Notes: a model not told the origin generated them from the letters alone. DNA of 64,000 bases from Catenuloplanes indicus (GCF_030813715.1 NZ_JAUSUZ010000001.1:2108001-2172000); one strand, 5' to 3'. Numbered from the stretch's first letter, positions 32,170-43,671 are shown. Translations and numbers: made by a program.

Positions 32170-34709
32170 CCGTACTGCCCGTCGTCCCGATCGCGCCGCC
32201 GGAGCCCCGGCCGGACGCCGGTCTCGGCGCCCTCCGCACGCCCCGCGGCAACCTGCCGCTCGACCGGCTGGACGTGCAGGCCCGGATCAGCGGCCTGGTC
32301 GCCCGCACCGTCGTCACCACCGAGTTCGTCAACGCGTTCGACGAGCCGCTGGAGGCCACCTACATCTTCCCGCTCCCCGACCGCGCGGCCGTGACCGGCA
32401 TGACCATGACCGCGGACGGCCGCACTGTCGAGGCGGACCTGCGGGAGCGCGGCGCCGCCCGGCAGGCCTACGACGCCGCGATCGGCGCCGGCCAGCGCGC
32501 CTCGATCGCGGAGGAGGACCGGCCGGACGTGTTCACCATGCGCGCCGGCAACATCGTGCCCGGCGAGCGCGTCACCGTGACACTGTCCCTGACCGGCCCG
32601 CTCGCCTGGGAGGACGACGCCGCCACGTTCCGGTTCCCGCTGGTCGTGGCGCCGCGCTACATCCCCGGCACGCCACTGCCCGGCGAACAGGCCGGCGACG
32701 GCCGGGTCCCGGACACCGACGCGGTCCCCGACGCCTCCCGGATCACGCCGCCGGTGCTGCTGCCCGGCTTCCCGCACCCGCTGCGCCTGTCGATCGGCGT
32801 CGACGTCGACCCGGCCGGGTTGCCGCTGCCCGAGGTGCGGTCCAGCCTGCACGCGGTCACCCGCGAGGGCGGGCGGATCGAGATCCGGCCCGGCGAGCGC
32901 GCGGACCGCGACTTCATCCTGCGGCTGCCGTACGCCGGCGCCGGTTCCGGCGCGGTCTTCGTGCCCGATGCCGACGGGGGTACGTACCAGCTGGTGGTCC
33001 TGCCGCCGGCGGCATCCACGGCGTCCGCGGCCCCCCGGCCGAAGGACGTGGTGCTGCTGCTGGACCGGTCCGGCAGCATGCACGGCTGGAAGATGGTGAC
33101 CGCGCGGCGTGCCACCGCCCGCATCGTGGACACGCTCACCGCGGCCGACCGGTTCGCGGTGTTCACCTTCGACAACCACATCGACCGGCCGGCGACGCTC
33201 GGCGACGGGCTGTCGCCGGCGACCGACCGCAACCGATTCCGCGCGGTCGAGTGGGTGGCCGGTGCGCAGGCCCGCGGCGGCACCGAGATCCTCGCGCCGC
33301 TGCAGGCCGGGCTGCGGCTGCTGGCCGGCTCCGCGGAGGACCGCGACCGGGTGCTGGTGCTGATCACGGACGGGCAGGTCGGCAACGAGGACCAGATCCT
33401 CGCCCGGGCCGGCACGCTCGCCACCGGCGTCCGCGTGCACACGGTCGGCATCGACCGCGCGGTCAACGCCGGCTTCCTCGGCCGGCTGGCCGCCACCGGC
33501 GCCGGCCGCTGCGAACTGGTCGAGAGCGAGGACCGTCTCGACGAGGCCATGGACCGCATCCACCGGCGCATCGCCGCCCCGCTGGTCACCGGCGTGACCG
33601 TCGACGGCTTCCCGGCGCGGCGCCCGGAGTCGATCTTCCCGGGCGTACCGCTGGTGATCTTCGAAAGGTCCTCGGAGCCGGCGCCGGAATCGCTGACCGT
33701 ACGCGGGCGCACCCGGGACGACGAGGATTTCGTCGTGGAGGTGCCGGTCCGGCGCGGCGACGAGACCGCGGTGACCGCACAGTGGGCGCGGGCGCGACTG
33801 CGCGAGCTGGAGGACCGCTACACGGCCGGCGAGGTGCACCTGGAACCGGAGATCGTCGCGACGTCGCTGCGGCACCGGGTGCTGTGCCGCTTCACGGCGT
33901 GGCTGGCCGTGGACACGCGGGTGGTGACCGAGGGCGGGCGGACCCGGCGGGTGACGCAGCCGGTCGAGTCACCGTCCGGCTGGGAGAACCCCGCCTTCGA
34001 CGCGCTCACCGTGCCGCCCACGCCCGCGGGGTACCGGCCGCTCGTGGGTGGCCGGGGCGGGCCGGCGGGTGGATTCCGGGCCGCTCGCGCGGCGTCGTTC
34101 AGCGAGGCACCGGAGTTCAGCGCGCCGCTGCCCGCGGGCCCGGCACCGATGGCGTCCGCGCCGCCACCGCCGCCCGCGACCGGGGGCCCGGCACCGTCCG
34201 CTCCCGGCGGCGGTGTCCGGTCCGCGCCCCGCGGCGGTGTCCCGGCGGCGCCGGGTGGCGGTGTTCCGCCGGCTCCGCGACCCGCGATGGCGCCGGTCGC
34301 CGGGGTCGCGCCGAGCGGCCGGCGAGATGCGCGCGCGGATCTCGCCGCGTTCGCCCGCACCGAGGCCGCCGGCCTCCGCGCGGCGGCCGGGCTGTCCACG
34401 ATGGAGCGCCGCGACCTCCTCGACGACCTCGGCACCCGCCTGCACGCCGTCCTCACCGGCATCCCCGAGTCCGAGGTCCGCCCGCTGGCCGAACTGACGC
34501 GCCTGCTCCTCAGCGGCATCGCCGACCTGGCCACCCTGTGGTCCGAGGCGTTGCGCCTGCTGGACGCGTTCACCGCCACCGCCGGCCCGAGTGAGCACGA
34601 GACCGGCCCCAGCGTCGACGCGGCCGGCGGACCGAGCGGGACGGCGGCCACCGGCCCGCGTGCCGAACCGGCGGAGGAGCCGAAGCGGCGCAAGCCGTTC
34701 TGGAAGTAG
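32166..34709 (+). CDS. VIT and von Willebrand type A domain protein
   Basis: An 847-aa protein with no signal peptide. The N-terminal VIT domain (about 20-145) has LDVQARISGLVARTVVTTEF, EPLEATYIFPLPDRAAVTGM and RPDVFTMRAGNIVPGERVTV. The VWA domain (about 290-460) has a complete metal site: DVVLLLDRSGSMHGWKM (DxSxS), QARGGTEILAPLQAG (Thr) and VLVLITDGQVGNEDQIL (Asp). After a further beta region, residues about 620-735 are a Pro/Gly/Ala-rich linker with repeats of the type PxxPGGGVxxAP, then a helical C-terminal domain. This layout resembles inter-alpha-trypsin-inhibitor heavy-chain-like bacterial proteins; the role is not established. Co-translation with a MerR regulator is the main clue. Confidence 0.88.
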   Translation: MTVLPVVPIAPPEPRPDAGLGALRTPRGNLPLDRLDVQARISGLVARTVVTTEFVNAFDEPLEATYIFPLPDRAAVTGMTMTADGRTVEADLRERGAARQAYDAAIGAGQRASIAEEDRPDVFTMRAGNIVPGERVTVTLSLTGPLAWEDDAATFRFPLVVAPRYIPGTPLPGEQAGDGRVPDTDAVPDASRITPPVLLPGFPHPLRLSIGVDVDPAGLPLPEVRSSLHAVTREGGRIEIRPGERADRDFILRLPYAGAGSGAVFVPDADGGTYQLVVLPPAASTASAAPRPKDVVLLLDRSGSMHGWKMVTARRATARIVDTLTAADRFAVFTFDNHIDRPATLGDGLSPATDRNRFRAVEWVAGAQARGGTEILAPLQAGLRLLAGSAEDRDRVLVLITDGQVGNEDQILARAGTLATGVRVHTVGIDRAVNAGFLGRLAATGAGRCELVESEDRLDEAMDRIHRRIAAPLVTGVTVDGFPARRPESIFPGVPLVIFERSSEPAPESLTVRGRTRDDEDFVVEVPVRRGDETAVTAQWARARLRELEDRYTAGEVHLEPEIVATSLRHRVLCRFTAWLAVDTRVVTEGGRTRRVTQPVESPSGWENPAFDALTVPPTPAGYRPLVGGRGGPAGGFRAARAASFSEAPEFSAPLPAGPAPMASAPPPPPATGGPAPSAPGGGVRSAPRGGVPAAPGGGVPPAPRPAMAPVAGVAPSGRRDARADLAAFARTEAAGLRAAAGLSTMERRDLLDDLGTRLHAVLTGIPESEVRPLAELTRLLLSGIADLATLWSEALRLLDAFTATAGPSEHETGPSVDAAGGPSGTAATGPRAEPAEEPKRRKPFWK

Positions 34710-34725
34710 GCTCACGGCACACAGT

Positions 34726-34757
34726 GAACGGGCCCGGCCGTACGGCCGGGCCCGTTC
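34726..34757. terminator. Bidirectional terminator, perfect 32-base palindrome
   Basis: GAACGGGCCCGGCCGT is followed directly by its exact complement, between the convergent VIT/VWA and katG genes. Confidence 0.75.
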
Positions 34758-34774
34758 GTTGCTCTAGCAGCGGA

Positions 34775-37479
<2,705 letters not shown>

Positions 37480-37483
<4 letters not shown>

Positions 37484-38448
37484 GTTTTGACACTCGGGAA
37501 GTGAGAAGCGGCCCATTGGTCGAACCGGCGCAACACCGCAGCCCGGACATCGGGTGCGGAAAGCGTCAGATCGTGCAGCGCGCCGGGAAACCGGACGAGC
37601 GTGACGTGCTCGCCCAGCGCCGCGCCCCACCGCCGGATGTGCGCCACGTCCAGCACGATGTCGGTGCGGTGGATGTCCTCGCGCGGCCCGGACACCCAGT
37701 TGAACGAGCGGTCCGACGAGCCGACCAGCACCGGTACGCGCAGACCGAGCCCGCGCCGGACCCGCCGGTGCGCGTCCCGGATCGCGGCCAGCCAGCCGAC
37801 CCGGATCGGGTGCCCGCGGGCCGGCTTCAGCGCCAGGTCGTAGAACCACTCGCCGCCCAGCGTGGCGTGCGTGGCCACGGCGAACGCGTCCGACGTCGGG
37901 TGCGGCACGGACGCCAGCGGGACCAGCGGCGCCAGCGCGGTCACCGCGGCCATCAGTGGCCGGCGCAGCACCCAGGGCAGCGCGAAGTCGAGGAACGGGC
38001 TGTTCAGGAACGCGCCACGGATCACCGGAAGAGGCCGGTCCGCCGCCCACAGCGATCCGATCAGCCCGCCGGTGGAATGGCCCCAGAGCACGATCTCGCG
38101 TACGCCGTCCGCCGTCATCCGGACCACCGCGGCGTCCAGCTCCGGGTAGTACTCGGTCAGCGACCGGCAGAAGTTCGGCGTCTGGTGCGGCAGCAGGCTC
38201 CGCCCGTACCGCCGCACGTCCAGCCCGTAGACGCCCCAGCCACCGGCCGCCAGATGATCGGCGACGTGCGTCTGGAAGAAGTAGTCGCCGAGCCCGCCGA
38301 GCATCAGCACGGCCCGCCGCCCGCCGCCCCGGTCCGGCCGGCGACGCACCAGCGTGGCGATCAGCGGCCCCTGCGCATCCCGCCCGCAATCAAGGACGAA
38401 CCGCTCATACGGTACGCCGAGCAGGTCCGTGCCGTCCGCTTCGAACAT
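37480..38448 (-). CDS. Alpha/beta hydrolase (lysophospholipase-like)
   Basis: A 322-aa serine hydrolase of unknown substrate. ATG 38448 lies 10 bases after the stop of the SWIM gene; an in-frame start at 38472 would overlap it. The nucleophile elbow is IVLWGHSTGGLIGSLWAAD, the oxyanion-hole region is AVLMLGGLGDYFFQTHVADH, a likely acid is in VPVLVGSSDRSFNW, and the His is in FPGALHDLTLSAPD. This is the pattern of monoglyceride lipase/lysophospholipase-type (Hydrolase_4) enzymes. It is probably co-transcribed with the SWIM gene; its stop overlaps the furA promoter. Confidence 0.85.
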
Positions 38449-38458
38449 CGGCACCAGG

Positions 38459-39178
38459 CTACCGCTCCACACCCAACCCGAGCCGTTCCCGGAGCTCTCG
38501 ATGTCCCTCGACCAGCGCGTCGGTGATCTCCCGCGGGTCGTCCGCGATCTCCACCACCAGCTCGTCCCATACCTCCAGCGCGTCCTCGACCAACTCCAGC
38601 GCGGCCGTGCTCGCCGGGAACTGCAGCAGGATCTCCAGCTCCGCGGCCAGCCGGGTGCCGGCCTCCCACGCGTCCTCGTCCTCGGCCGCCGCGTCGACCG
38701 CGGCCCGGAAGTCCGCCAGCCCGTCCGCCGCCGCCTCCGCGTCCAGCAGCCCCGCCTCGCCGAGCAGCCGCACCGCGAACAGCCGGTCCCGCATCGCCGT
38801 GTCCACCACCAGCGCCGCCACCTGCCGCCCGGTCAGCCCGCGCAGCGCCGCCAGGTAGCGTGCCTGCTCCGGATCGGTCACGTCCGGCCCCGGCGGCGTG
38901 GCCGACGCCAACAGCGGAAACCCGGCACCGACCGCGGACAGCGCCAGCGCCACCGCGTGCGCGCACAGCGGTTCACCGGACCCGCAGTCACAGTCGCCGC
39001 CCAGCTCGCCGCCGACGATGCCGGTCCACGCCTGCACGTCCGCGACCTCGGCCAGCACGCCGCCGCCGGACGACTCCAGCTCACCGACCGCGCCGTCCGC
39101 CACCAGCCGGTCGGCCGCGGCCAGGACCGGCGCCGGAACGGACTCCCGGAAGGCTTCGATGTCAATGCGTACCGCCAC
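38459..39178 (-). CDS. SWIM zinc-finger-like protein
   Basis: A 239-aa protein with GTG start at 39178. The only nameable part is a SWIM-type zinc finger near residues 60-75, CDCGSGEPLCAHAVALALSA (CxCx6-7CxH). The following region is acidic and helical (AMRDRLFAVRLLGEAGLLDA, FRAAVDAAAEDEDAWEAGTR, LEIVEDALEVWDELVVEIAD-like stretches). SWIM domains bind DNA or protein in SWI2/SNF2 ATPases and recombination factors, but no ATPase is near. Function unknown; it is followed 10 bases later by the hydrolase gene. Confidence 0.75.
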   Translation of the reverse strand: MAVRIDIEAFRESVPAPVLAAADRLVADGAVGELESSGGGVLAEVADVQAWTGIVGGELGGDCDCGSGEPLCAHAVALALSAVGAGFPLLASATPPGPDVTDPEQARYLAALRGLTGRQVAALVVDTAMRDRLFAVRLLGEAGLLDAEAAADGLADFRAAVDAAAEDEDAWEAGTRLAAELEILLQFPASTAALELVEDALEVWDELVVEIADDPREITDALVEGHRELRERLGLGVER

Positions 39179-39270
39179 GGGCGATCACCCTACCGGCGAC
39201 CCGGGCGGCCCATACTGGCGACGGCTTTGTACAGTTTCGCCGCCAGTCTTTTCGACCCCCGAGGAGCCGC

Positions 39271-39921
39271 ATGTCAGGCACCGTCTACGGCAAGGGCGCG
39301 CTCGACCCCCGCCCACCGCGAAACGGCCTGTTCAACCGCGTCCACCCCGGCATCACCGCGGCCGTCGCACTCGGCATGGTCGCCGCGTTCGCCCTCGGCT
39401 GGCTCGTCTGGCGCAGCGCCTCCGCCCCCGACCCGCTGCGCGACCTCAACGAGGCCGCGAACCAGCCCGTCGCACCGGTCGCCACCACGCCGTCCGCCGC
39501 ACCGTCGTCCGAGCCCCCGGCCGAGCTGGCCGCCGGCCCGCACAAACTGGAATCCGTGGCCTCCCCCGGCTCCCTGATGTCCGACGTGGACAACATGGCC
39601 GTCATCACCGCGAACGCGCCCGCGCTCGAGGTCGTCGAAGGCCTCGCCGACCCGGCCTGCTTCACGTTCCGCTCCGGCGACCGCTACATGCGCCACTCCG
39701 GCTACCGCCTGCGCTTCGACCCCGACGACGGCTCCGACCTGTTCCGCCAGGACGCCACCTTCTGCCCCGAGGAGGGCACCGCCCCCGGCACGGTCACGCT
39801 GCGCTCGGTCAACTACCCCGATCACGTGGTGCATCATCGCAATGTTGAGCTTTGGATCGACGAGTCGGACAACTCCGACGACTTCGCCGAGTCCAGCAGT
39901 TTCACCATCCACAAGGGATAG
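39271..39921 (+). CDS. Membrane-anchored AbfB (arabinose-binding, CBM42-like) protein
   Basis: A 216-aa protein; ATG 39271 follows GAGGAG by 5 bases. One transmembrane helix (about residues 27-47, ITAAVALGMVAAFALGWLVW) is preceded by a cytoplasmic-looking N-terminus, so it is type II anchored. After a Pro/Ala/Ser linker comes an AbfB-like beta-trefoil (about 92-216) with ESVASPGSLMSDVDNMAVIT, RYMRHSGYRLRFDPDDGSDL and RQDATFCPEEG. AbfB modules usually attach to arabinofuranosidases and bind arabinose side chains; here no catalytic domain exists. It may display a sugar-binding module at the cell surface. A hairpin follows at once. Confidence 0.82.
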   Translation: MSGTVYGKGALDPRPPRNGLFNRVHPGITAAVALGMVAAFALGWLVWRSASAPDPLRDLNEAANQPVAPVATTPSAAPSSEPPAELAAGPHKLESVASPGSLMSDVDNMAVITANAPALEVVEGLADPACFTFRSGDRYMRHSGYRLRFDPDDGSDLFRQDATFCPEEGTAPGTVTLRSVNYPDHVVHHRNVELWIDESDNSDDFAESSSFTIHKG

Positions 39922-39942
39922 AAGAGCCGACATTCGCTCTTC
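39921..39942 (+). terminator. Hairpin after the AbfB gene
   Basis: GAAGAGC (39921-39927) pairs with GCTCTTC (39936-39942) over an 8-base loop, beginning within the stop codon. It is a short, weak terminator. Confidence 0.4.
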
Positions 39943-40299
39943 CCGCTCCCGGCGTGGCCGAGTTCCGCATGCTCCCGCGGGCACCGGTCGGCCGCGGGCG
40001 GCCTCCCTTCCGGTCGCGTGGGCGGTCACCACGAACCCACGCCCCCGTTTCCGCACATCACCGCGATTACCGGCCGGGCGCTGCGCGCCCGAGATATCGC
40101 GACAGGGCGGCAGGTTCCCGCACGTCCGGCGCCTGCGGCCCGATCACATCATCCAAACCGGACAGGCGAATACACGCCCGGCTCAGCCCGCGGCCACCTT
40201 GCGCCCCGAATGTCCAACCGGCGCCCCGCATGGGATCACCAGACGTTGCAGACGCGAAGCCGCACTGCTTCATTCCGAATCTCAGGCAGAAGGTCGCCC
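39943..40299. other. Intergenic, nothing recognised
   Basis: This 357-base stretch between convergent genes has lower coding bias than its surroundings. Short frames exist on both strands but none has a ribosome site, a recognisable domain or consistent third-position GC. I see no repeat or RNA fold worth naming. Confidence 0.5.
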
Positions 40300-40689
40300 T
40301 TACCGGCGCTCGGCCGGAGGCCGTCGCAACATTTCGTCCTCGATGTCGTCGAGCAGGTCGAGAAGGCGGCGCAGGGGTTCGCGGACGCGGACCACGTCCT
40401 CGTGTTCGTGGGTTGCCGTGTCCGTGCTGTCGAGGAAACGGGCCGCCTCACGGTCGATCTCGGCGAGGCGCGGGTCGAGCGGCACGGCCGGGGCGCACAG
40501 CCGGCGCACCGTGGACACGCGGGCGTCGATGCGCAGCGTGAGGCGGTCGCGGCGGATCGGCTTCGTGGTCATCAGCCAGTGCCACCAGCCGATCGTGAAG
40601 GTGAGCGCGGCGGCGTAGTCGCGCAGGACCCGGCGTTCGACGGCCAGGTCGGCCGCGGTCGCGGCCCACCAGGGTGCCAGTGGGTGCAC
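40300..40689 (-). CDS. Hypothetical protein downstream of the EAL gene
   Basis: A 129-aa protein starting at GTG 40689, three bases after the EAL stop, so it is likely co-translated. It is helical: LAVERRVLRDYAAALTFTIG, WWHWLMTTKPIRRDRLTLRI, DARVSTVRRLCAPAVPLDPR. The C-terminus is a charged coiled-coil-like stretch (REPLRRLLDLLDDIEDEML). I recognise no family. Its coupling to an EAL protein and an ECF-like sigma factor suggests an accessory role in that signalling set. Confidence 0.65.
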   Translation of the reverse strand: MHPLAPWWAATAADLAVERRVLRDYAAALTFTIGWWHWLMTTKPIRRDRLTLRIDARVSTVRRLCAPAVPLDPRLAEIDREAARFLDSTDTATHEHEDVVRVREPLRRLLDLLDDIEDEMLRRPPAERR

Positions 40690-40692
40690 GGG

Positions 40693-42528
40693 TCAGCCCA
40701 GCTTCGCGATCGGGCGCAGGTCGAGCTCGATCCGCCCGGACGGGTCGCGCATCGGCACCGGCCGTCCGATGTGGAATCCCTGCGCGAAGTCGACGCCGTA
40801 GCGGCGCAGCAGCGCGGCGGTCTCCGCGTCCGGCACCTTCTCGGCCACGACCCGGATGCCGAGGTCGTGGCAGATCAGCGTGAGCCGTTCGACCAGCGAC
40901 CGGTCCGCCGGCGTACGGGTCAGCCCGGTCACGAACCGTCCGTCGATCTTGACGAGGTCGATCGGCAGCGTACGCAGGTGCAGCAGTGACGCGTGGCCGG
41001 TGCCGAAGTCGTCCAGTGCCAGCTGCGCGCCGAGGTCCCGGACGCCGGTCGCGAATGCCAGCGCCTCGTTGCGGTTGTCGATCGCCGCGGTCTCGGTGAT
41101 CTCGAAGGTGAGCCGGTCGGCCCGCACCCGGTGCCGGGTCAGCGCGCGGGTGACGTGGTCGAGCAGGCCCGGGTCGGCCAGCGAGCGGCCGGACACGTTG
41201 ATCTGGCAGTGCGAGTCGAGTGCGCCGCGGCCGATCAGCTTGATCGCGTGGTCGATCACCCAGCGGTCGACCGCGAGGATCTCGCCGACGCGTTCCGCGG
41301 TGTCCAGGAACGCCCACGGCGCGCTCGCCTCGCCGGACTCGCCGCGGACCCGGAGCAGGATCTCGTGCCGGGTGATCCGGTTCAGGTCGAGGTCCAGGAT
41401 CGGCTGCGCGGCGAGCGTGAACCGGTCGTTCGCGACCGCGCCGCGCACCGCGGTACGGCAGCGCCGCAGCCGGGCCGCACGACCGGCCGGGACGGCCGTG
41501 ACCTGTGCGGGGTGGCCGGCGCGGCGGGCCTCACCGGCCGCGTGCTCGGCGTCGGTGAGCAGCTCGAAGCCGTCCGCGTCGGTGCCCCGCGCGAAGCAGG
41601 CCGCACCGGCCCAGGCGGTGACCCGTACGCCGGAGAACAGGTGGTTGCGGACCCGGCCGACGGCGGTGACCGCGAGCCGTTCCGCCTCGGCCGGGCTGGT
41701 GGTGCCGCGCAGCAGCACGCCGAACAGGCCGGGCGCGACCAGTCCGAGCGTGGCGTGCGGCGGGTTCGCACCGGTCAGCAGCCGGCCGATCTCGGCGGCC
41801 AGGATGTCCCGGTCGTCCTCGCCGAGCGTGGCCGCGCCGGGTTCGGCGGCGATCACGTACACCAGGCCGTCACCGGTACGCCGGGCACGGTCCACCTCGT
41901 CGATCAGGTACTCCCGGGTCGGCAGTCCGGTGGGCGGTGCGGCCGGCAGCGTCTCCGCGCGGACCGCACGCCGGGCCCGTTCACGCCGGGCCAGCTCCGG
42001 GGCGGTGACGTCCTGGCAGGTGGCGACGATGCCCTGGGCCGGGATCTCGATCAGCGCGTGCAGGTACCGGGTGCTGCCGTCGGCGCGGCGGGCACGGAAC
42101 GTGACCTCGGCCGGCCGCGTCTGCGCGTAGGCGTCCTCGACCGCGGCGGTGACCGCGACCAGGTCGTCCGGGTGGATGCAGGACATCAGCGCGGCCGGGG
42201 TGACCGCGTCGTCGGGCGCGCCGGTGGACGCGTGCCGGGGCGCGGCCGGGGCGCGGCCGAGCAGTTCCGTCATGCCGGCCGACCAGGTCAGCCGCCCGGC
42301 GGCGCGGTCCCAGGCGATCACGCCGAGGCCGGCGGCGCGGGCCGCCTCGGTGATCCGGGTGACCTCGTCCTGCGAGGTGGTGAGCGGGTCGGTGAGGTCC
42401 GTGTCCGGCGTGGGCGCGGCCTGGCGGTGGTCGAGCATCACCTGCCGGGCGACGCGGCGGAAGCGCGCCTGCTCCAGCGCGCTGGGGGTGTGCCCCGCGG
42501 CGAGGCGCAGCACGTCATCGAGTCGCAT
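40693..42528 (-). CDS. PAS-GGDEF(degenerate)-EAL cyclic-di-GMP signalling protein
   Basis: A 611-aa cytoplasmic protein. ATG 42528 lies inside the 3' end of the sigma gene. Order: N-terminal helical region (1-60), PAS domain (about 75-195, ARAAGLGVIAWDRAAGRLTW), a GGDEF-like domain (about 210-360) with no GGDEF signature, where the motif position reads APGLFGVLLRG, and an EAL domain (about 365-605). The EAL set looks complete: EILLRVRG, CQINVSGRSL, LTFEITETAAIDN, ALDDFGTGHASL, VKIDGRFVTG, VVAEKVPDAET and FAQGFHIGRP. It therefore should hydrolyse cyclic-di-GMP, possibly controlled by the PAS and the inactive GGDEF. Overlap with the sigma gene implies a common pathway. Confidence 0.88.
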   Translation of the reverse strand: MRLDDVLRLAAGHTPSALEQARFRRVARQVMLDHRQAAPTPDTDLTDPLTTSQDEVTRITEAARAAGLGVIAWDRAAGRLTWSAGMTELLGRAPAAPRHASTGAPDDAVTPAALMSCIHPDDLVAVTAAVEDAYAQTRPAEVTFRARRADGSTRYLHALIEIPAQGIVATCQDVTAPELARRERARRAVRAETLPAAPPTGLPTREYLIDEVDRARRTGDGLVYVIAAEPGAATLGEDDRDILAAEIGRLLTGANPPHATLGLVAPGLFGVLLRGTTSPAEAERLAVTAVGRVRNHLFSGVRVTAWAGAACFARGTDADGFELLTDAEHAAGEARRAGHPAQVTAVPAGRAARLRRCRTAVRGAVANDRFTLAAQPILDLDLNRITRHEILLRVRGESGEASAPWAFLDTAERVGEILAVDRWVIDHAIKLIGRGALDSHCQINVSGRSLADPGLLDHVTRALTRHRVRADRLTFEITETAAIDNRNEALAFATGVRDLGAQLALDDFGTGHASLLHLRTLPIDLVKIDGRFVTGLTRTPADRSLVERLTLICHDLGIRVVAEKVPDAETAALLRRYGVDFAQGFHIGRPVPMRDPSGRIELDLRPIAKLG

Positions 42529-43054
42529 CGGCGGCACCTGCCAGTTCCTGGAGCCGGCGGCGCGCATCGGACTTGTAGAACCGCACGCTGCTGTCCGCGA
42601 GCCCGAGCGTGCGGCCGATCTCCGGGTTGGAGAAGCCCTGCTCGGCGAGTTCGAAGACCTGGGCCTGCCGAGGCGGGAGCTGGGCCAGCCAGAACCGCCG
42701 CAGCTGCTCCGCCTCCCAGGAGTCGGTGGTGGTGGCGGGTGCGCCGGGGATCTCGTCCGGCAGCGCGGTCTCCCGGTCGGTCCTGGCCCGCTCGCGGCGC
42801 AACACGTTGTGCGCCGTCTTGATCACCCAGCCGAGCGGCGCCTCGAACTCGCGGATCTGCCCCCATTTGCGGCGCGCGATCAGGTACGCCTCGTGCAGCG
42901 CGCCGCGGACCAGGTCGGAGTGGTCGCCGCCGAGCCGCAGCACGGCCTCGGCCCGCGCGTAGGTGTCCTCGATCATGGCGTTGCACTCGGCGTCGTACTG
43001 CGCGTCGAGGCGCCCCGCCTCGTCCCACCGGGCGGCGTGATTCGACTGGCTCAC
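42515..43054 (-). CDS. ECF-like sigma factor
   Basis: A 179-aa sigma-70-family protein. GTG 43054 has GGGGGAG 8 bases upstream; a start at 43240 would place an inverted repeat and the likely -10 inside the gene. Region 2 is ALHEAYLIARRKWGQIREFE with APLGWVIKTAHNVLRRERA; region 4 is WLAQLPPRQAQVFELAEQGF and SNPEIGRTLGLADSSVRFYK. Such proteins direct RNA polymerase to a small regulon. No anti-sigma gene is adjacent; instead its 3' end overlaps the EAL gene by 14 bases. Confidence 0.85.
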   Translation of the reverse strand: MSQSNHAARWDEAGRLDAQYDAECNAMIEDTYARAEAVLRLGGDHSDLVRGALHEAYLIARRKWGQIREFEAPLGWVIKTAHNVLRRERARTDRETALPDEIPGAPATTTDSWEAEQLRRFWLAQLPPRQAQVFELAEQGFSNPEIGRTLGLADSSVRFYKSDARRRLQELAGAADATR

Positions 43055-43085
43055 GCCGCCCGCTCCCCCATCTCGATCATCGATC

Positions 43086-43130
43086 CCCCACAGAAAAGTC
43101 GTCCCCGCTCGCATATAACTCTCTGTGGGG
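43086..43130. promoter_or_regulatory. Inverted repeat flanking the sigma gene -10 region
   Basis: CCCCACAGA (43086-43094) and TCTGTGGGG (43122-43130) are perfect inverted copies across 27 bases. An AT-rich TTATAT (minus strand, 43113-43118) lies between them, a likely -10 for the sigma gene. The region 43131-43306 holds the divergent promoter area. Confidence 0.5.
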
Positions 43131-43306
43131 CGCGGAATGTAGATGCCGTCCGGCTCGATTTCTTCGCCAAGATCTGCGATCACGGCCGTGAGCTGCGCAT
43201 TCCCCGATAAATTCGCGCAACTACACTGAGTACCCGACAAACCGCTCAGCGTGCTTTATCGCAATCGGTAGCTGTATCAAACACGCACGGTTCGAATTTG
43301 CGGACC

Positions 43307-43510
43307 ATGACTATCGTCGATGCGGTGGACACACTGGACATGACCGCGCCGTCGGATCCGCCGCCACCGGCCGATCCCGGCGAGCCGCCGACGCCGCCGA
43401 CGCCGACCGATCCCGACTGGCCCCCGCCGCTCGACGATCCGGACGACCCGGCGCCGCCGCCGAAGACCACCGACCCGGACTGGCCGCACGGCCGCACCCC
43501 TGCGTCCTGA
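43307..43510 (+). CDS. Small Pro/Asp-rich protein
   Basis: A 67-aa acidic protein of unknown function: MTIVDAVDTLDMTAPSDPPP leads into a Pro-rich body in which TDPDWP occurs twice, about 20 residues apart (TDPDWPPPLDDP and TDPDWPHG). Codons strongly favour G or C in third position, supporting a real gene, though there is no clear ribosome site. It has no membrane helix and no Cys. It is divergent from the sigma-EAL operon. It could be a secreted or surface peptide or a disordered regulator; I cannot decide. Confidence 0.5.
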   Translation: MTIVDAVDTLDMTAPSDPPPPADPGEPPTPPTPTDPDWPPPLDDPDDPAPPPKTTDPDWPHGRTPAS

Positions 43511-43604
43511 ATCACGTCTCCGACCAGGAAGAACGTCTCCTGCCGCGCGTTCTGACCGGTAGCCGAGTCGTCCGCGTCACCAACCGTGGCGCGGACTGTC
43601 AATT

Positions 43605-43627
43605 AAACCTACCGACGTTGTAGGTTT
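43605..43627. promoter_or_regulatory. Inverted repeat before the DUF1684/ABC operon
   Basis: AAACCTAC (43605-43612) and GTAGGTTT (43620-43627) are perfect inverted copies with a 7-base spacer. TAGGTT at 43621-43626 would fit a -10 element, so a bound repressor would block the operon promoter. Confidence 0.5.
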
Positions 43628-43671
43628 CTCGGCGTCACGGACAGGACCCACAGCCGGGAGGCGTGAAAGGC

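Noticed and set aside
43055-43240. Upstream start for the sigma factor at 43240
   Set aside because: The added residues are low in coding bias and contain the inverted repeat and -10-like element; GTG 43054 has a strong ribosome site.
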